NCBI RefSeq assembly: GCF_004684095.1
Contig: NZ_SRII01000004.1
Location: 471,760-535,759, forward strand
Direction of reading: 5' to 3'
Source of the DNA: Hymenobacter sp. UV11
GTDB lineage: Bacteria > Bacteroidota > Bacteroidia > Cytophagales > Hymenobacteraceae
Length of the DNA stretch: 64,000 nt
The notes under the pieces are model-generated. The model was not told the DNA's origin. It searched no databases and saw only the letters and a program-made list of their open reading frames with translations. Positions within the stretch are counted from its first letter, which is position 1. The number at the start of each line of letters is the position of its first letter. Positions 52,368 to 59,797 of the stretch are shown one piece after another. The position numbers were made by a program, and so were the translations under genes.

Positions 52368-52474
52368 ATGGAAAAGCAAGCTGCCGAAACCCTGGAGCCC
52401 ATGTACGCCCAGAACCAAAGCGACATGGCCTGCTCGCTCGATAACCCCGACGCCTGCTAGGCATGTGGGTCGTA
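52368..52474 (+). pseudogene. Second, truncated copy of the nrdA 3' end
   Basis: Bases 52371-52474 match 51398-51501 at 99 of 104 positions without gaps. In the nrdA frame it reads [20 protein letters not shown] and CSLDNPDAC, then TAG replaces GAG, removing the last Cys, Gly and Ser residues. An in-frame ATG at 52368 gives a 30-residue ORF. The two copies flank the HicA/HicB-like pair as direct repeats. Confidence 0.93.
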
Positions 52475-52500
52475 ATTATGAAATTTAAAAAGGATATTCA

Positions 52501-52540
52501 ATAAAAAAGCCTGCCTCAACTTTGAAGTCGGCTTTTTTAT
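52501..52540. terminator. Terminator hairpin after the nrdA-tail copy
   Basis: Stem ataaaaaagcc / ggcttttttat around an 18-base loop, with T- and A-tracts. It may be the terminator of nrdA before the HicA/HicB-like insertion (inference). Confidence 0.65.
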
Positions 52541-52645
52541 TGATAGACAATGGAATAAGCGTGTTGATTATATAGGATTTTTATTTATATTTGCTAATGA
52601 TAACCAACGCTCATTACTAAGAAGATTGGATAGCCTATAAACAAC

Positions 52646-52672
52646 AAAAACGCCCTCATAGTGGGCGTTTTT
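52646..52672. terminator. Terminator hairpin
   Basis: Perfect stem aaaaacgccc / gggcgttttt with a 7-base loop. It stands alone, with no gene directly before it. Confidence 0.75.
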
Positions 52673-52822
52673 GAGAGAAACGTAAAACTTGGCGGTTCGA
52701 TGGGGCTCTTCACCCCAGGGCACGTTTCAAAAAGGATGCGAATGTAAACACTGCACTCGAATCTACACTATGGAGCATCTGCTTAGTAGCTCTTTTTACT
52801 AAGCGTATTTCCCTATAATGTC

Positions 52823-52987
52823 ATGGCTAAAAACACAGGCCAAAATTTTCGAATTGGTGCGGTAAAAGACCGTAGCCAGGTTTACAATCCAAGCAATGAT
52901 ACTTGGACTAAGAGAGGCCCCAATGGTCAGTTTATGGACCAGAAAGCTGATAATAAGCCCTTTAAAGGCGTAGCGAAGGAGTCTTAG
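52823..52987 (+). CDS. Small conserved-type protein (MAKNTG...), unknown function
   Basis: A 54-residue protein: MAKNTGQNFRIGAVKDRSQV, YNPSNDTWTKRGPNGQFMDQ, KADNKPFKGVAKES. The pattern MxKNTGxxxRxGAVKxRSQxxNP, a central T-K-R, and a closing KPFKGVxKE recurs, to my recollection, in short proteins of diverse bacteria, but with no known activity. It is too short for a long-ORF scan. It has its own terminator and precedes the 342-residue gene by 72 bp. Confidence 0.75.
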   Translation: MAKNTGQNFRIGAVKDRSQVYNPSNDTWTKRGPNGQFMDQKADNKPFKGVAKES

Positions 52988-52996
52988 AGCTTACTG

Positions 52997-53033
52997 AGAG
53001 GAGCGGTTGTCGAAAGATGGCCGCTCCTCTTTG
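52997..53033 (+). terminator. Terminator after the 54-residue gene
   Basis: Stem agaggagcgg / ccgctcctct with a 14-base loop, then TTTGCTT. It begins 9 bases after the stop codon. Confidence 0.8.
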
Positions 53034-53059
53034 CTTACATCCAAATCATTGAGAGCGTC

Positions 53060-54088
53060 ATGAGAAAGAACTTAAATAAAATACCTGAACAGGTTGTAGC
53101 TGCCATAGCAGCTATCTCAGGAAATGAAGTTGTTGTAGCCACTGTTTTGAAAGTCAGTCAAGCAGACCTGCTACGTGGTAGACACAGAAACCTAGGACTG
53201 GGTTTTGAGAATGATGCTTTGGTGTTTGAACCAAACTTCATCCCGAATCCAGCAATTGGGCGCTATGCAAAAGCTAATACCGCAGGCAAAACCATAATTA
53301 GGAAAGACTTGCCTAAGGTCCACAAGACAATCTACATGGGTGAGAGGCCTATTTTTGGCGAGTACTCAAAAGGCACCTTTTCCCTTTATCAAACAAGGCT
53401 CATTTATCAGAAGCAATTCAAGCACCCTAGGCATCTAGCTGTTGCCATTGAGTTGCTAGATACTGCTGAAGAAAGCGGCGAGAAGCTTTTCACTATAACT
53501 GTGTCAGTTGATGAAGTGCTGGACAAGACAGCTGCTGATTTTGAAGAGCGTTTGCTTTTCAATCTGAATGTATTGCAGGAAGCGACATATAGCGCAGACG
53601 TCTTTAATGCGAGCGTATTTGCTGCAAATGCAACAGTGGCGGATTACCTTAAAACGCTGAACGTTGCTTGGGAAATTTTTCCACCAGGCGAACGAGATAG
53701 GGATTTGGAGAGAATTTTAGGCAAATACAGCAAGGTGACTGAAGAGCTCAAGAGGCAGATTCGGGAGCGTTATGATTTGCTGTTTAGCATTAAGCCGACT
53801 CCAGAGATTATACTCGGCGCAAGCGGCATAAGGAAGTACTTTGGGGCTCGCTTTGCTCCAGATTTAGCGGTGTTTGAAAACCTGGAATATGGTAACGCAC
53901 TCTATGTCATGTATGAAAATTGGGCTGAACTCAGTAAGCTTAGTAGAACGGAAGTATTAAATCGCCCTGAAAAGGATTACACACGCATTGAACATAAAAG
54001 GGGATGGGAAAATCGCCTTAAGCAAGTAGTCGCATCTAAACTTGGTGATAATGAAACACCACAAGAACTTATGCCCGTCGCTGCATAG
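53060..54088 (+). CDS. Protein of unknown function in AT-richer segment
   Basis: A 342-residue soluble protein with no signal peptide or membrane segment. It can be divided into a strand-rich N-terminal half (VVVATVLKVSQADLLRGRHR; IIRKDLPKVHKTIYMGERPIF; LAVAIELLDTAEESGEKLFT), a helical middle (RILGKYSKVTEELKRQIRER) and a C-terminal part NLEYGNALYVMYENWAELSK, SRTEVLNRPEKDYTRIEHKR, GWENRLKQVV. I recognise no family and see no nuclease or ATPase motif. Lower GC and different codon use from its neighbours suggest recent acquisition. Defence or mobile-element function is possible only by context. Confidence 0.8.
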   Translation: MRKNLNKIPEQVVAAIAAISGNEVVVATVLKVSQADLLRGRHRNLGLGFENDALVFEPNFIPNPAIGRYAKANTAGKTIIRKDLPKVHKTIYMGERPIFGEYSKGTFSLYQTRLIYQKQFKHPRHLAVAIELLDTAEESGEKLFTITVSVDEVLDKTAADFEERLLFNLNVLQEATYSADVFNASVFAANATVADYLKTLNVAWEIFPPGERDRDLERILGKYSKVTEELKRQIRERYDLLFSIKPTPEIILGASGIRKYFGARFAPDLAVFENLEYGNALYVMYENWAELSKLSRTEVLNRPEKDYTRIEHKRGWENRLKQVVASKLGDNETPQELMPVAA

Positions 54089-54107
54089 GCTAGTTTCTTA
54101 AGTTTCC

Positions 54108-54144
54108 CAGCCGCTGCCGCCCCCGGTAGCGGCTGCCGTGTTTT
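54108..54144 (+). terminator. Terminator of the 342-residue gene; copy 1 of a repeated hairpin
   Basis: cagccgctgcc pairs with ggtagcggctg around gccccc, followed after a few bases by TTTT. Highly similar hairpins recur at 55198 and 55848. Confidence 0.75.
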
Positions 54145-54230
54145 GGGGGGGTAGGGGGCGGGGCGCAGGTGGTAGCTGAGCCGCCGGGAAACGCCGGCTC
54201 GGCGGCGGGCTAGCGTAGTAGCTTTACTCG

Positions 54231-54524
54231 ATGTTTGAAAACTACGAAATCGACTTTGGCAAGCTCAACCTGAACTGGCTACACAGCGTCCGAATTGAGT
54301 TGGATGAGATTCAGGAGTTGCTGCACCAGATAGGGCAGGCTTCGACGTATATTCGACCAGCCCGGCAATTTGAGCGCGTGGGCTATACCAATAGCCACCG
54401 GAAATTTATCGCGGTGCTTTTTACGTTAAACGACCAAACCCTCGTCATTGACGACGTAAACCTTGCCGATTATGGAGCCATTAGAATCGCCATCATCAAG
54501 CAATTCCTCGAAGAAACCAACTGA
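54231..54524 (+). CDS. Small protein, first of a two-gene cassette, unknown function
   Basis: A 97-residue protein: FENYEIDFGKLNLNWLHSVRIE, ELLHQIGQASTYIRPARQFE, TLNDQTLVIDDVNLADYGAI. Soluble, mixed alpha/beta. The next 40-residue gene starts 8 bp downstream on the same strand. The pair has the size and spacing of a toxin-antitoxin module, but no known family can be assigned. Confidence 0.65.
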   Translation: MFENYEIDFGKLNLNWLHSVRIELDEIQELLHQIGQASTYIRPARQFERVGYTNSHRKFIAVLFTLNDQTLVIDDVNLADYGAIRIAIIKQFLEETN

Positions 54525-54531
54525 CTTTTCG

Positions 54532-54654
54532 ATGAATGGCCTTACCCAAGAAGAATGGGAAAAGGGCCGTATCAGTGGCCCGCTGAGCGATAAAGAGTTA
54601 TTTGCCTATTTGAAAAAGATAGGTAAGCTACCCGCAAGCGCCGAATACAAATAA
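54532..54654 (+). CDS. 40-residue protein, second gene of the cassette
   Basis: MNGLTQEEWEKGRISGPLSD followed by KELFAYLKKIGKLPASAEYK: helical and charged, typical of small antitoxins or accessory proteins. The start at 54532 is 8 bp after the preceding stop; a longer frame from 54463 would overlap that gene by 62 bp. Short but well placed. Confidence 0.5.
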   Translation: MNGLTQEEWEKGRISGPLSDKELFAYLKKIGKLPASAEYK

Positions 54655-54675
54655 GCCTCCTAGCGCCGACCGCTG

Positions 54676-54894
54676 ATGAAACCCTTCGCTGAGCTAGATA
54701 CCGTGCAGCTGCAAAAAGCCCACCCAGAGTGCGGCCTGGCCGCTGGCGCATTGGGTACCGTCGTGCTGGTACACGCCCAAGGAGAAGCTTACGAAGTAGA
54801 ATTTATTGGTCTCGACGGACACACGCAGGCCGTGCTGACGCTGCCCGCCGCTGAGGTGGCCGCCATCGTGCAGCCGTGGCGGCAGGCCGCTTAA
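54676..54894 (+). CDS. DUF4926 family protein
   Basis: A 72-residue protein: FAELDTVQLQKAHPECGLAA, GALGTVVLVHAQGEAYEVEF, VLTLPAAEVAAI. This matches DUF4926, a small SH3-like barrel (LDTVxL ... G.LGTVV.V. ... EAYEVEF). It lies 21 bp after the 40-residue gene and may share its transcript. Confidence 0.88.
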   Translation: MKPFAELDTVQLQKAHPECGLAAGALGTVVLVHAQGEAYEVEFIGLDGHTQAVLTLPAAEVAAIVQPWRQAA

Positions 54895-54977
54895 TTTTGA
54901 TTTGCTTTTCAACAACACCCGCCACGCCTCTGCCTCTTTGGAAGCACGCGCACTAGGGCGGGTTTTTTGTTTCAGGA

Positions 54978-55172
54978 CTAAGCAGCGTACTGCAAGGCGG
55001 CTTGTAAGTCGGCCACTTCTAAATCGGGCATTTCGGCTAACACCTGCCCGGCCGACAGGCCGGCGGCGAAGAGTTGCAGCACATCGGCCACGCGGATGCG
55101 TATGCCCCGAATGCAGGGCTGGCCGCCGCACTGGCGCGGATTGGTAGTGATGCGAGACAAGGCAGTTTCCAT
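54978..55172 (-). CDS. DUF433 family antitoxin-like protein
   Basis: A 64-residue protein: RITTNPRQCGGQPCIRGIRI, VADVLQLFAAGLSAGQVLAEMPDL (given as the start of the helix-turn-helix) and ADLQAALQYA are the DUF433 pattern (I..dp.i.GGkPvIrGtRI.v..il..la.G.s..eil..yP.L). DUF433 proteins are mostly antitoxins of PIN-type toxins. No PIN gene follows, so this appears to be a solitary copy. The longer frame to 55703 is antisense. Confidence 0.9.
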   Translation of the reverse strand: METALSRITTNPRQCGGQPCIRGIRIRVADVLQLFAAGLSAGQVLAEMPDLEVADLQAALQYAA

Positions 55173-55197
55173 TGTGCCAAAGTAACCACAGTTTTCG

Positions 55198-55238
55198 CAG
55201 CCGCTGCCGCCCCTGGTAGCGGCTGACGGCTTTTCAGG
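55198..55238. terminator. Repeated hairpin, copy 2
   Basis: cagccgctgcc / ggtagcggctg around gccc(ct), followed by acggctttt. It matches the hairpin at 54108, but lies in a divergent region where no gene needs a terminator on the plus strand. Confidence 0.7.
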
Positions 55239-55256
55239 CAGTACTTTACCGGCCTG

Positions 55257-55814
55257 ATGTCCCTGAATTCTACCGAGCCGCGCGAGCCTTCGGCTGCCGT
55301 TGTGGCGGCTTACAACGCGGTGCCCAATGTAGTGTGGTCGGTGCTGGCGTTTGGGCCGCTGGTGGTCGCCTGCGCCCACTACGTGGAGCGGCCGTGGCTG
55401 TGGGTCGTGGTAGTGGTGAGCTTGTCGGCCTACGCGTGGCCAGTGGCTTGGCTGCGTCGCCTGCAGCTGAGCGGCCGGGTGGCGCAGTACGAGCGGCTGG
55501 GGGTGCCGGCCGTGGGGCGCCTGGCGCAGCAAGGCGCGCTGGTGAACCGGCTGCTGCGTCGGCGCTACCCCGGCTACCGGGTGCTGGCGGGGCTCCAGGG
55601 CGTGGCCCGGCTTGTTAGCGCTACTTACCAGCAGGAGCGGTTTCACTGGGCGGGGCTGGTGGGTTTTGGGCTGGTGAGCGGGCACGAGGCAGCGGTGGGG
55701 CACTGGGGCTGGGCGCTCGGGCTAACGGGGCTGAACGTGGGGTATAACCTGTACCCCATCTGGCTACAGCAGTACCTGCGCATTCGCCTGCGTCACTTGC
55801 CGCGCAGGGGGTAG
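55257..55814 (+). CDS. CrtO-like (glycosyl-diaponeurosporenoate acyltransferase type) membrane protein
   Basis: A 185-residue protein with three or four hydrophobic segments (VVWSVLAFGPLVVACAHYVE; WLWVVVVVSLSAYAWPVAWL; GWALGLTGLNVGYNLYPIWL). ERFHWAGLVGFGLVSGHEAA and NVGYNLYPIWLQQYLRIRLR resemble the C-terminal region of staphylococcal CrtO, an acyltransferase in carotenoid synthesis, though carotenoid genes are not in the window. ATG start at 55257. Confidence 0.65.
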   Translation: MSLNSTEPREPSAAVVAAYNAVPNVVWSVLAFGPLVVACAHYVERPWLWVVVVVSLSAYAWPVAWLRRLQLSGRVAQYERLGVPAVGRLAQQGALVNRLLRRRYPGYRVLAGLQGVARLVSATYQQERFHWAGLVGFGLVSGHEAAVGHWGWALGLTGLNVGYNLYPIWLQQYLRIRLRHLPRRG

Positions 55815-55847
55815 GCGATACTGTTGCTTATAAGTGTTGATTTTTTT

Positions 55848-55883
55848 AGCTGCTGCCGCCCCGGTAGCGGCGGGCGGGTTTTT
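55848..55883 (+). terminator. Repeated hairpin, copy 3, terminator of the CrtO-like gene
   Basis: agctgctgccgccccggtag followed by cggcgggcgggttttt: stem with T-run 34 bp after the stop codon, similar to the copies at 54108 and 55198. Confidence 0.7.
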
Positions 55884-55912
55884 AACGTGCCCGCTGCTCC
55901 TTACCCCGGCCG

Positions 55913-55920
55913 TAAATTTG
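55913..55920 (+). promoter_or_regulatory. Promoter -7 element TAAATTTG of the AraC-type gene
   Basis: A perfect TAnnTTTG whose last base is 4 bases from the ATG at 55925. Confidence 0.5.
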
Positions 55921-55924
55921 GGGT

Positions 55925-56815
55925 ATGCAGATGCTCACTAGCCGGCCGCCGGTGCCGATATACCCGTTTGAGCGAGACGAAGCCACCGGCAGCAACTCGT
56001 TCTCCATTGCGCGCTCGGCGGGCGGGCTGCCCTACGAGGCCGACGTGCTGCTGCCGCACCGCAAGGCGTATTTCATGCTGGTGTTTACGAAGCACGCTAC
56101 CGGCCGCCACTGGGTCGATGCCGTGCCCTACGTGCGCCAGGACCGAACGCTGTACTTCTCGACTCCTAGCCAGCTGCTGGTGAAGGAGGAGCCTACCCCC
56201 TTCTGGGGCACCCGCCTCACGTTTACGAGCGAGTTTCTGGCCTTGCAGCAAAACGCGGCGCTGCGCCACCTGCCGCTCATCCAGAACCCCCAAAACGGGC
56301 ATGAGCTGCCCCTAACCGCCGCCGACGAAGCCGTGGTGGACGACCTGCTGGCCAAGATAGAGGCCGAATACCAGCGCCCCGGCGAGTGGCAGCACCAGAT
56401 GCTGAGCGCCTACCTCACGGTGCTGCTCACCTACCTGAGCCGGCTCTATACCGAGCAGTTTCCGGGCGGCGAGCCGTCGGCCGACCAGCGGCTGTTGCGC
56501 ACCTACCGGGCGAGGATTGAGACCCATTTTCACGAGTTGCACGAGGTGAGTGCGTATGCGGAAATGTTGCATATTTCGGCGGGGCACCTGAGCGAGGTGG
56601 TGAAGGCCCAGAGCGGCAAGTCGGCCATCAAGCACCTGCACGAGCGGCTGGTGCTGGAGGCCAAGCGCCTGCTCTTCTACACCCCGCAGTCGCTCAAAGA
56701 AATAGCCTTCGACCTGGGCTTTTCGGATGCTTCTTACTTCAATCGCTTCTTCAAGCGCGAAACCGGCCTGACGCCGGCCGAGTACCGGGCCAGCATCCGC
56801 AAAATGTACCAGTAG
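55925..56815 (+). CDS. AraC-family transcriptional regulator
   Basis: A 296-residue protein. The N-terminal cupin-like domain (residues 1-170) precedes two AraC helix-turn-helix units: VSAYAEMLHISAGHLSEVVK and SLKEIAFDLGFSDASYFNRF, then FKRETGLTPAEYRAS, the classic signature. The SDR gene 76 bp downstream on the same strand is a likely target. Confidence 0.93.
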   Translation: MQMLTSRPPVPIYPFERDEATGSNSFSIARSAGGLPYEADVLLPHRKAYFMLVFTKHATGRHWVDAVPYVRQDRTLYFSTPSQLLVKEEPTPFWGTRLTFTSEFLALQQNAALRHLPLIQNPQNGHELPLTAADEAVVDDLLAKIEAEYQRPGEWQHQMLSAYLTVLLTYLSRLYTEQFPGGEPSADQRLLRTYRARIETHFHELHEVSAYAEMLHISAGHLSEVVKAQSGKSAIKHLHERLVLEAKRLLFYTPQSLKEIAFDLGFSDASYFNRFFKRETGLTPAEYRASIRKMYQ

Positions 56816-56854
56816 TACCGCGAAATAGGTGCTAGCCGCGCCAAACGGCCCTGG

Positions 56855-56862
56855 TAATTTTG
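56855..56862 (+). promoter_or_regulatory. Promoter -7 element TAATTTTG of the SDR gene
   Basis: TAATTTTG fits TAnnTTTG and lies 29 bases before the ATG at 56892, in the short gap after the AraC gene. Confidence 0.5.
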
Positions 56863-56891
56863 TATTGTTAATCCATTGACAATCATTCAGC

Positions 56892-57629
56892 ATGAAGACA
56901 GTCCTCATTACCGGTGCCAACCGAAGCATTGGCTTCGAAGCGGCCCGGCAGCTTCTCCAAAACGGCTACTACGTGTACCTCGGCAGCCGCGATTTAGCCA
57001 AAGGCCAGCAGGCCGTCGACCAATTGAAAGCGGAAGGTTTCGCCCAAGTCGAGCCCATCGAAATCGACGTGGCGGATGGTGCCTCCATCGCCGCCGCCCG
57101 CGCGGCCCTGGGCCAGAAAACGCCGGTACTGGACGTGCTCATCAACAATGCCGGCATTCTGGGCGGCATGGAGCAGCCGGCCACGAGCACCAGCCTCAGC
57201 ACCATTAAGGAGGTGTTTGACACCAACGTGTTTGGCGTTATCGCGGTCACGCAGGCCTTTATCGACCTGCTGCGGCAGTCGCCGGCGCCGCGCATCGTCA
57301 ACGTCACCTCCGGCCTGGGCTCGCTGACCTTGCACAACGACCCCAGCTGGAAGTACTACGCCGTGAAGGGCGCCGCCTACCAGCCCTCCAAGGCCGCCCT
57401 GAACGCCTACACCATTATGCTGGCCTACGAGCTGCGCGACACGCCCTTCAAGGTGAACGCCGTGGACCCCGGCTACACCGCCACCGACTTCAACCACCAC
57501 AGCGGCCCCGGCAGTGTGCAGGATGCCGCCGCCTGCCTGGTAAAAGCCGCCCTGCTGGGCCCCGATGGCCCCACCAGCCAGTTTTTTAGCGACGATAATG
57601 CGCCGGAAACCGGCATCAGCCCCTGGTAA
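56892..57629 (+). CDS. Short-chain dehydrogenase/reductase
   Basis: A 245-residue NAD(P)-dependent oxidoreductase. VLITGANRSIGFEAARQLLQ is the TGxxxxIG cofactor motif, VLINNAGILGG the NNAG motif, IVNVTSGLGSL the catalytic Ser strand and GAAYQPSKAALNAYT the YxxSK motif. It is downstream of an AraC regulator that may control it. Substrate unknown. Confidence 0.94.
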   Translation: MKTVLITGANRSIGFEAARQLLQNGYYVYLGSRDLAKGQQAVDQLKAEGFAQVEPIEIDVADGASIAAARAALGQKTPVLDVLINNAGILGGMEQPATSTSLSTIKEVFDTNVFGVIAVTQAFIDLLRQSPAPRIVNVTSGLGSLTLHNDPSWKYYAVKGAAYQPSKAALNAYTIMLAYELRDTPFKVNAVDPGYTATDFNHHSGPGSVQDAAACLVKAALLGPDGPTSQFFSDDNAPETGISPW

Positions 57630-57668
57630 CAAGCGGCCAGAAAAATGCGCCGTGCCAGCAGGTGATGC

Positions 57669-57719
57669 GGCCCCTACCCCCCTCGCGGGCCGCGGAGCCG
57701 GCGGGCGGGGGTAGGGGCC
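57669..57719. terminator. Hairpin made of two inverted ggggtagg motifs between convergent genes
   Basis: ggcccctacccccc at 57669-57682 and gggggtaggggcc at 57707-57719 are reverse complements, with further pairing inside. It lies between the SDR and GT2 stop codons. Confidence 0.55.
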
Positions 57720-57733
57720 TGCGCCCGCCGGGG

Positions 57734-58495
57734 CTACCCCTTCAGCAAACCGTACTTGAGGATGCAGTAGATGGCCCGGAAGCCGTCGCGCCAGCCGATT
57801 TTTTTGCCCTCGGCGTAGGTGCGGCCGTAGTAGCTGATGCCCACTTCGTAGACCCGGATGTTGGGCACGCGCGCCATCTTGGCCGTGACTTCGGGCTCGA
57901 AGCCGAAGCGGTTTTCGACCAGCTTCAGGCCCTGTATGATGTCGCGCCGGAAGAGCTTGTAGCACGTTTCCATATCCGTCAGGTTCAGGTCGGTGCACAT
58001 ATTGGACAGGAAGGTGAGGACGTTGTTGCCGATGCTGTGCCAGAAAAACAGGATGCGGTGCGGGTTGCCGCCCATAAAGCGCGAGCCGAACACCACGTCG
58101 GCAAAGCCCCGCAGCACGGGCTTTATCAACAGGTTATACTCTTCGGGGTCGTACTCGAGGTCGGCATCCTGAATGATGACGTAGTCGCCGGTAGCCTCGC
58201 GGATGCCCGTGTGCAGGGCCGCGCCCTTGCCCTTGTTTACGGGGTGCTCCAGCAGGCGCAGGCCCAGGGCGGGGTAGCGGGCGGCGTAGGCCCGAATGGT
58301 ATCGGCCGAGGCATCGGTCGAGCAGTCGTTGACCAGGATAATCTCCTTGCGGATGTTATGCACTAATTCCAGCTCGCGCAGCAGGTCCAGAATCTGGTGA
58401 ATGGTGCGGGCCTCGTTGTAAACGGGGATGACGATGGAGAGCGTGTCGAATTTTACCAAAATCAGCAGCGGTAAGGGCGTGATAAAACTACACAC
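57734..58495 (-). CDS. Glycosyltransferase family 2
   Basis: A 253-residue GT-A enzyme similar to dolichol-phosphate mannosyltransferase: [79 protein letters not shown]-terminal aromatic region ([20 protein letters not shown]) follows the fold. No membrane segments, so it is a soluble or peripheral sugar-phosphate lipid synthase. The start may be GTG at 58495 or TTG at 58459, since the first residues are atypical. Confidence 0.92.
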   Translation of the reverse strand: MCSFITPLPLLILVKFDTLSIVIPVYNEARTIHQILDLLRELELVHNIRKEIILVNDCSTDASADTIRAYAARYPALGLRLLEHPVNKGKGAALHTGIREATGDYVIIQDADLEYDPEEYNLLIKPVLRGFADVVFGSRFMGGNPHRILFFWHSIGNNVLTFLSNMCTDLNLTDMETCYKLFRRDIIQGLKLVENRFGFEPEVTAKMARVPNIRVYEVGISYYGRTYAEGKKIGWRDGFRAIYCILKYGLLKG

Positions 58496-58584
58496 CAGCC
58501 GGGCGAAAGTAGCCGCCGGCCGCCGCTCAGCCGTATGCGGAGGACACGCTTTAAGGCATCTCCTACCCCCTTACCTTGCTCCGA

Positions 58585-59184
58585 ATGGCACTTACTGAAA
58601 ACCCCCTGGGCGGGCGGCTGCCGCTGCTGCCGCCCGCCGCTCTCGACGCCGACCAGCACCAGCTTTATACCCAGCTTACCGACAAAATGGTGACCTGGGC
58701 CACTAAATCAGGCTTCCAGGCCGCTACGCCGGCCGGCGTGCTCATTGGGCCCTTCAACCCCATGCTGCGCAGCCCCCTCATCAGCCAGGCCGTGATGGCT
58801 ATGAACGCGGCCGAGGGCGAGCACACCGCCCTCAGCGAGCGAGTGCGGCAGGTAATTATTCTCACCGTGGGCGCGGTGTGGCAGGCGGCCTACGAGCTGT
58901 ATGCCCACACGGCGGTGGGCCGCCAGGCGGGCTTCGACGAGGCCACTATTCAGGCATTGGTGGCGGGCGAGAAGCCGGCCAGCTTGTCGGCCGAGGAGGG
59001 GGTAGCGTATGAGTTTACCCACCGCCTCAGCACCAAGCACCAGATTGACGCCGACCTCTACGGGCAGGCGCTGGCCGCTTTCGGCGAAAAAGGCGTGGTA
59101 GACATGATTTACCTGGCCGGGCAGTACATGATTATCAGTGGCTTGCTCAATACGTTTGCCGTGCCTGCGCCGGCCGCCGGCTAA
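58585..59184 (+). CDS. Carboxymuconolactone decarboxylase-like (AhpD-fold) protein
   Basis: A 199-residue helical protein. SERVRQVIILTVGAVWQAAYELYAHTAVGRQAGFDEATIQALVAGEKP is the AhpD/CMD core (cited as RVRQVIILTVGAVWQAAYEL and AHTAVGRQAG). The redox Cys pair of AhpD is absent, as in the gamma-CMD type. The ATG at 58585 is preferred over a TTG at 58576. GNAT gene follows 18 bp downstream. Activity unknown. Confidence 0.85.
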   Translation: MALTENPLGGRLPLLPPAALDADQHQLYTQLTDKMVTWATKSGFQAATPAGVLIGPFNPMLRSPLISQAVMAMNAAEGEHTALSERVRQVIILTVGAVWQAAYELYAHTAVGRQAGFDEATIQALVAGEKPASLSAEEGVAYEFTHRLSTKHQIDADLYGQALAAFGEKGVVDMIYLAGQYMIISGLLNTFAVPAPAAG

Positions 59185-59202
59185 GTTGCGTATACTCACG
59201 CC

Positions 59203-59763
59203 ATGATTCCGCTGATTACCCACACGCCCCGCCTGCTCATCCTGGCCGCCAGCCGGGCGCTGCTCACCGCCGAGCTGCACAAGCCGCAGTATTTTCCGAC
59301 CCTGCTGGGCGCTGCCCTACCCACCGACTGGCCGCCCGGCGACTACGACCGCGAGGCCATGGAATATTTCCTGGAAAAGCTCACGGCCGGGGGCCGCGAC
59401 GCGGCGGGCTGGTACAACTGGTACGCCCTGCGCAAGGCCGAGGGCGACGTGCCCCGCACGCTGGTGGGCACGGGTGGCTTCACGGGCCCGCCCGACGCGG
59501 CGGGCATGGCCGAAATAGGCTACAGCATCGCGGCCGACTGGCGCGGCCAGGGCCTGGGCACCGAGCTGGTGGCCGGGCTGGTGCAGCAAGCCGCCGCCAC
59601 CGGCGCGGTGCGCCAACTGGTGGCCCACGCGCAGCCCGAAAACCTCATTTCGCAGCGCGTGCTGCTGGCCAATGGCTTCACCTCCAGCGGCACCGACGTA
59701 GATGGCCGCCTGCGCTTCGAGCGCGCCGTGGAGCCCGCCCTACCCCTGCCTGCCACCACTTAG
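59203..59763 (+). CDS. GNAT-family N-acetyltransferase
   Basis: A 186-residue RimJ/RimL-like acetyltransferase: THTPRLLILAASRALLTAEL, GGFTGPPDAAGMAEIGYSIA, DWRGQGLGTELVAGLVQQAA (Q/R-x-x-G-x-G/A acetyl-CoA site) and NLISQRVLLANGFTSSGTDV. It is 18 bp from the CMD gene and 34 bp before the bestrophin gene; the three are probably one transcript. Confidence 0.9.
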   Translation: MIPLITHTPRLLILAASRALLTAELHKPQYFPTLLGAALPTDWPPGDYDREAMEYFLEKLTAGGRDAAGWYNWYALRKAEGDVPRTLVGTGGFTGPPDAAGMAEIGYSIAADWRGQGLGTELVAGLVQQAAATGAVRQLVAHAQPENLISQRVLLANGFTSSGTDVDGRLRFERAVEPALPLPATT

Positions 59764-59797
59764 CGCCCCAGCAGCGCGGGCGTTTGCCTAGCTTACT

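Larger units (their letters stand above)
52475..52822. other. AT-richer non-coding stretch with two terminator hairpins
   Basis: No gene seen. Contains hairpins at 52501-52540 and 52646-52672. Base composition falls well below that of the surroundings from here to about 54.1 kb. Confidence 0.5.
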
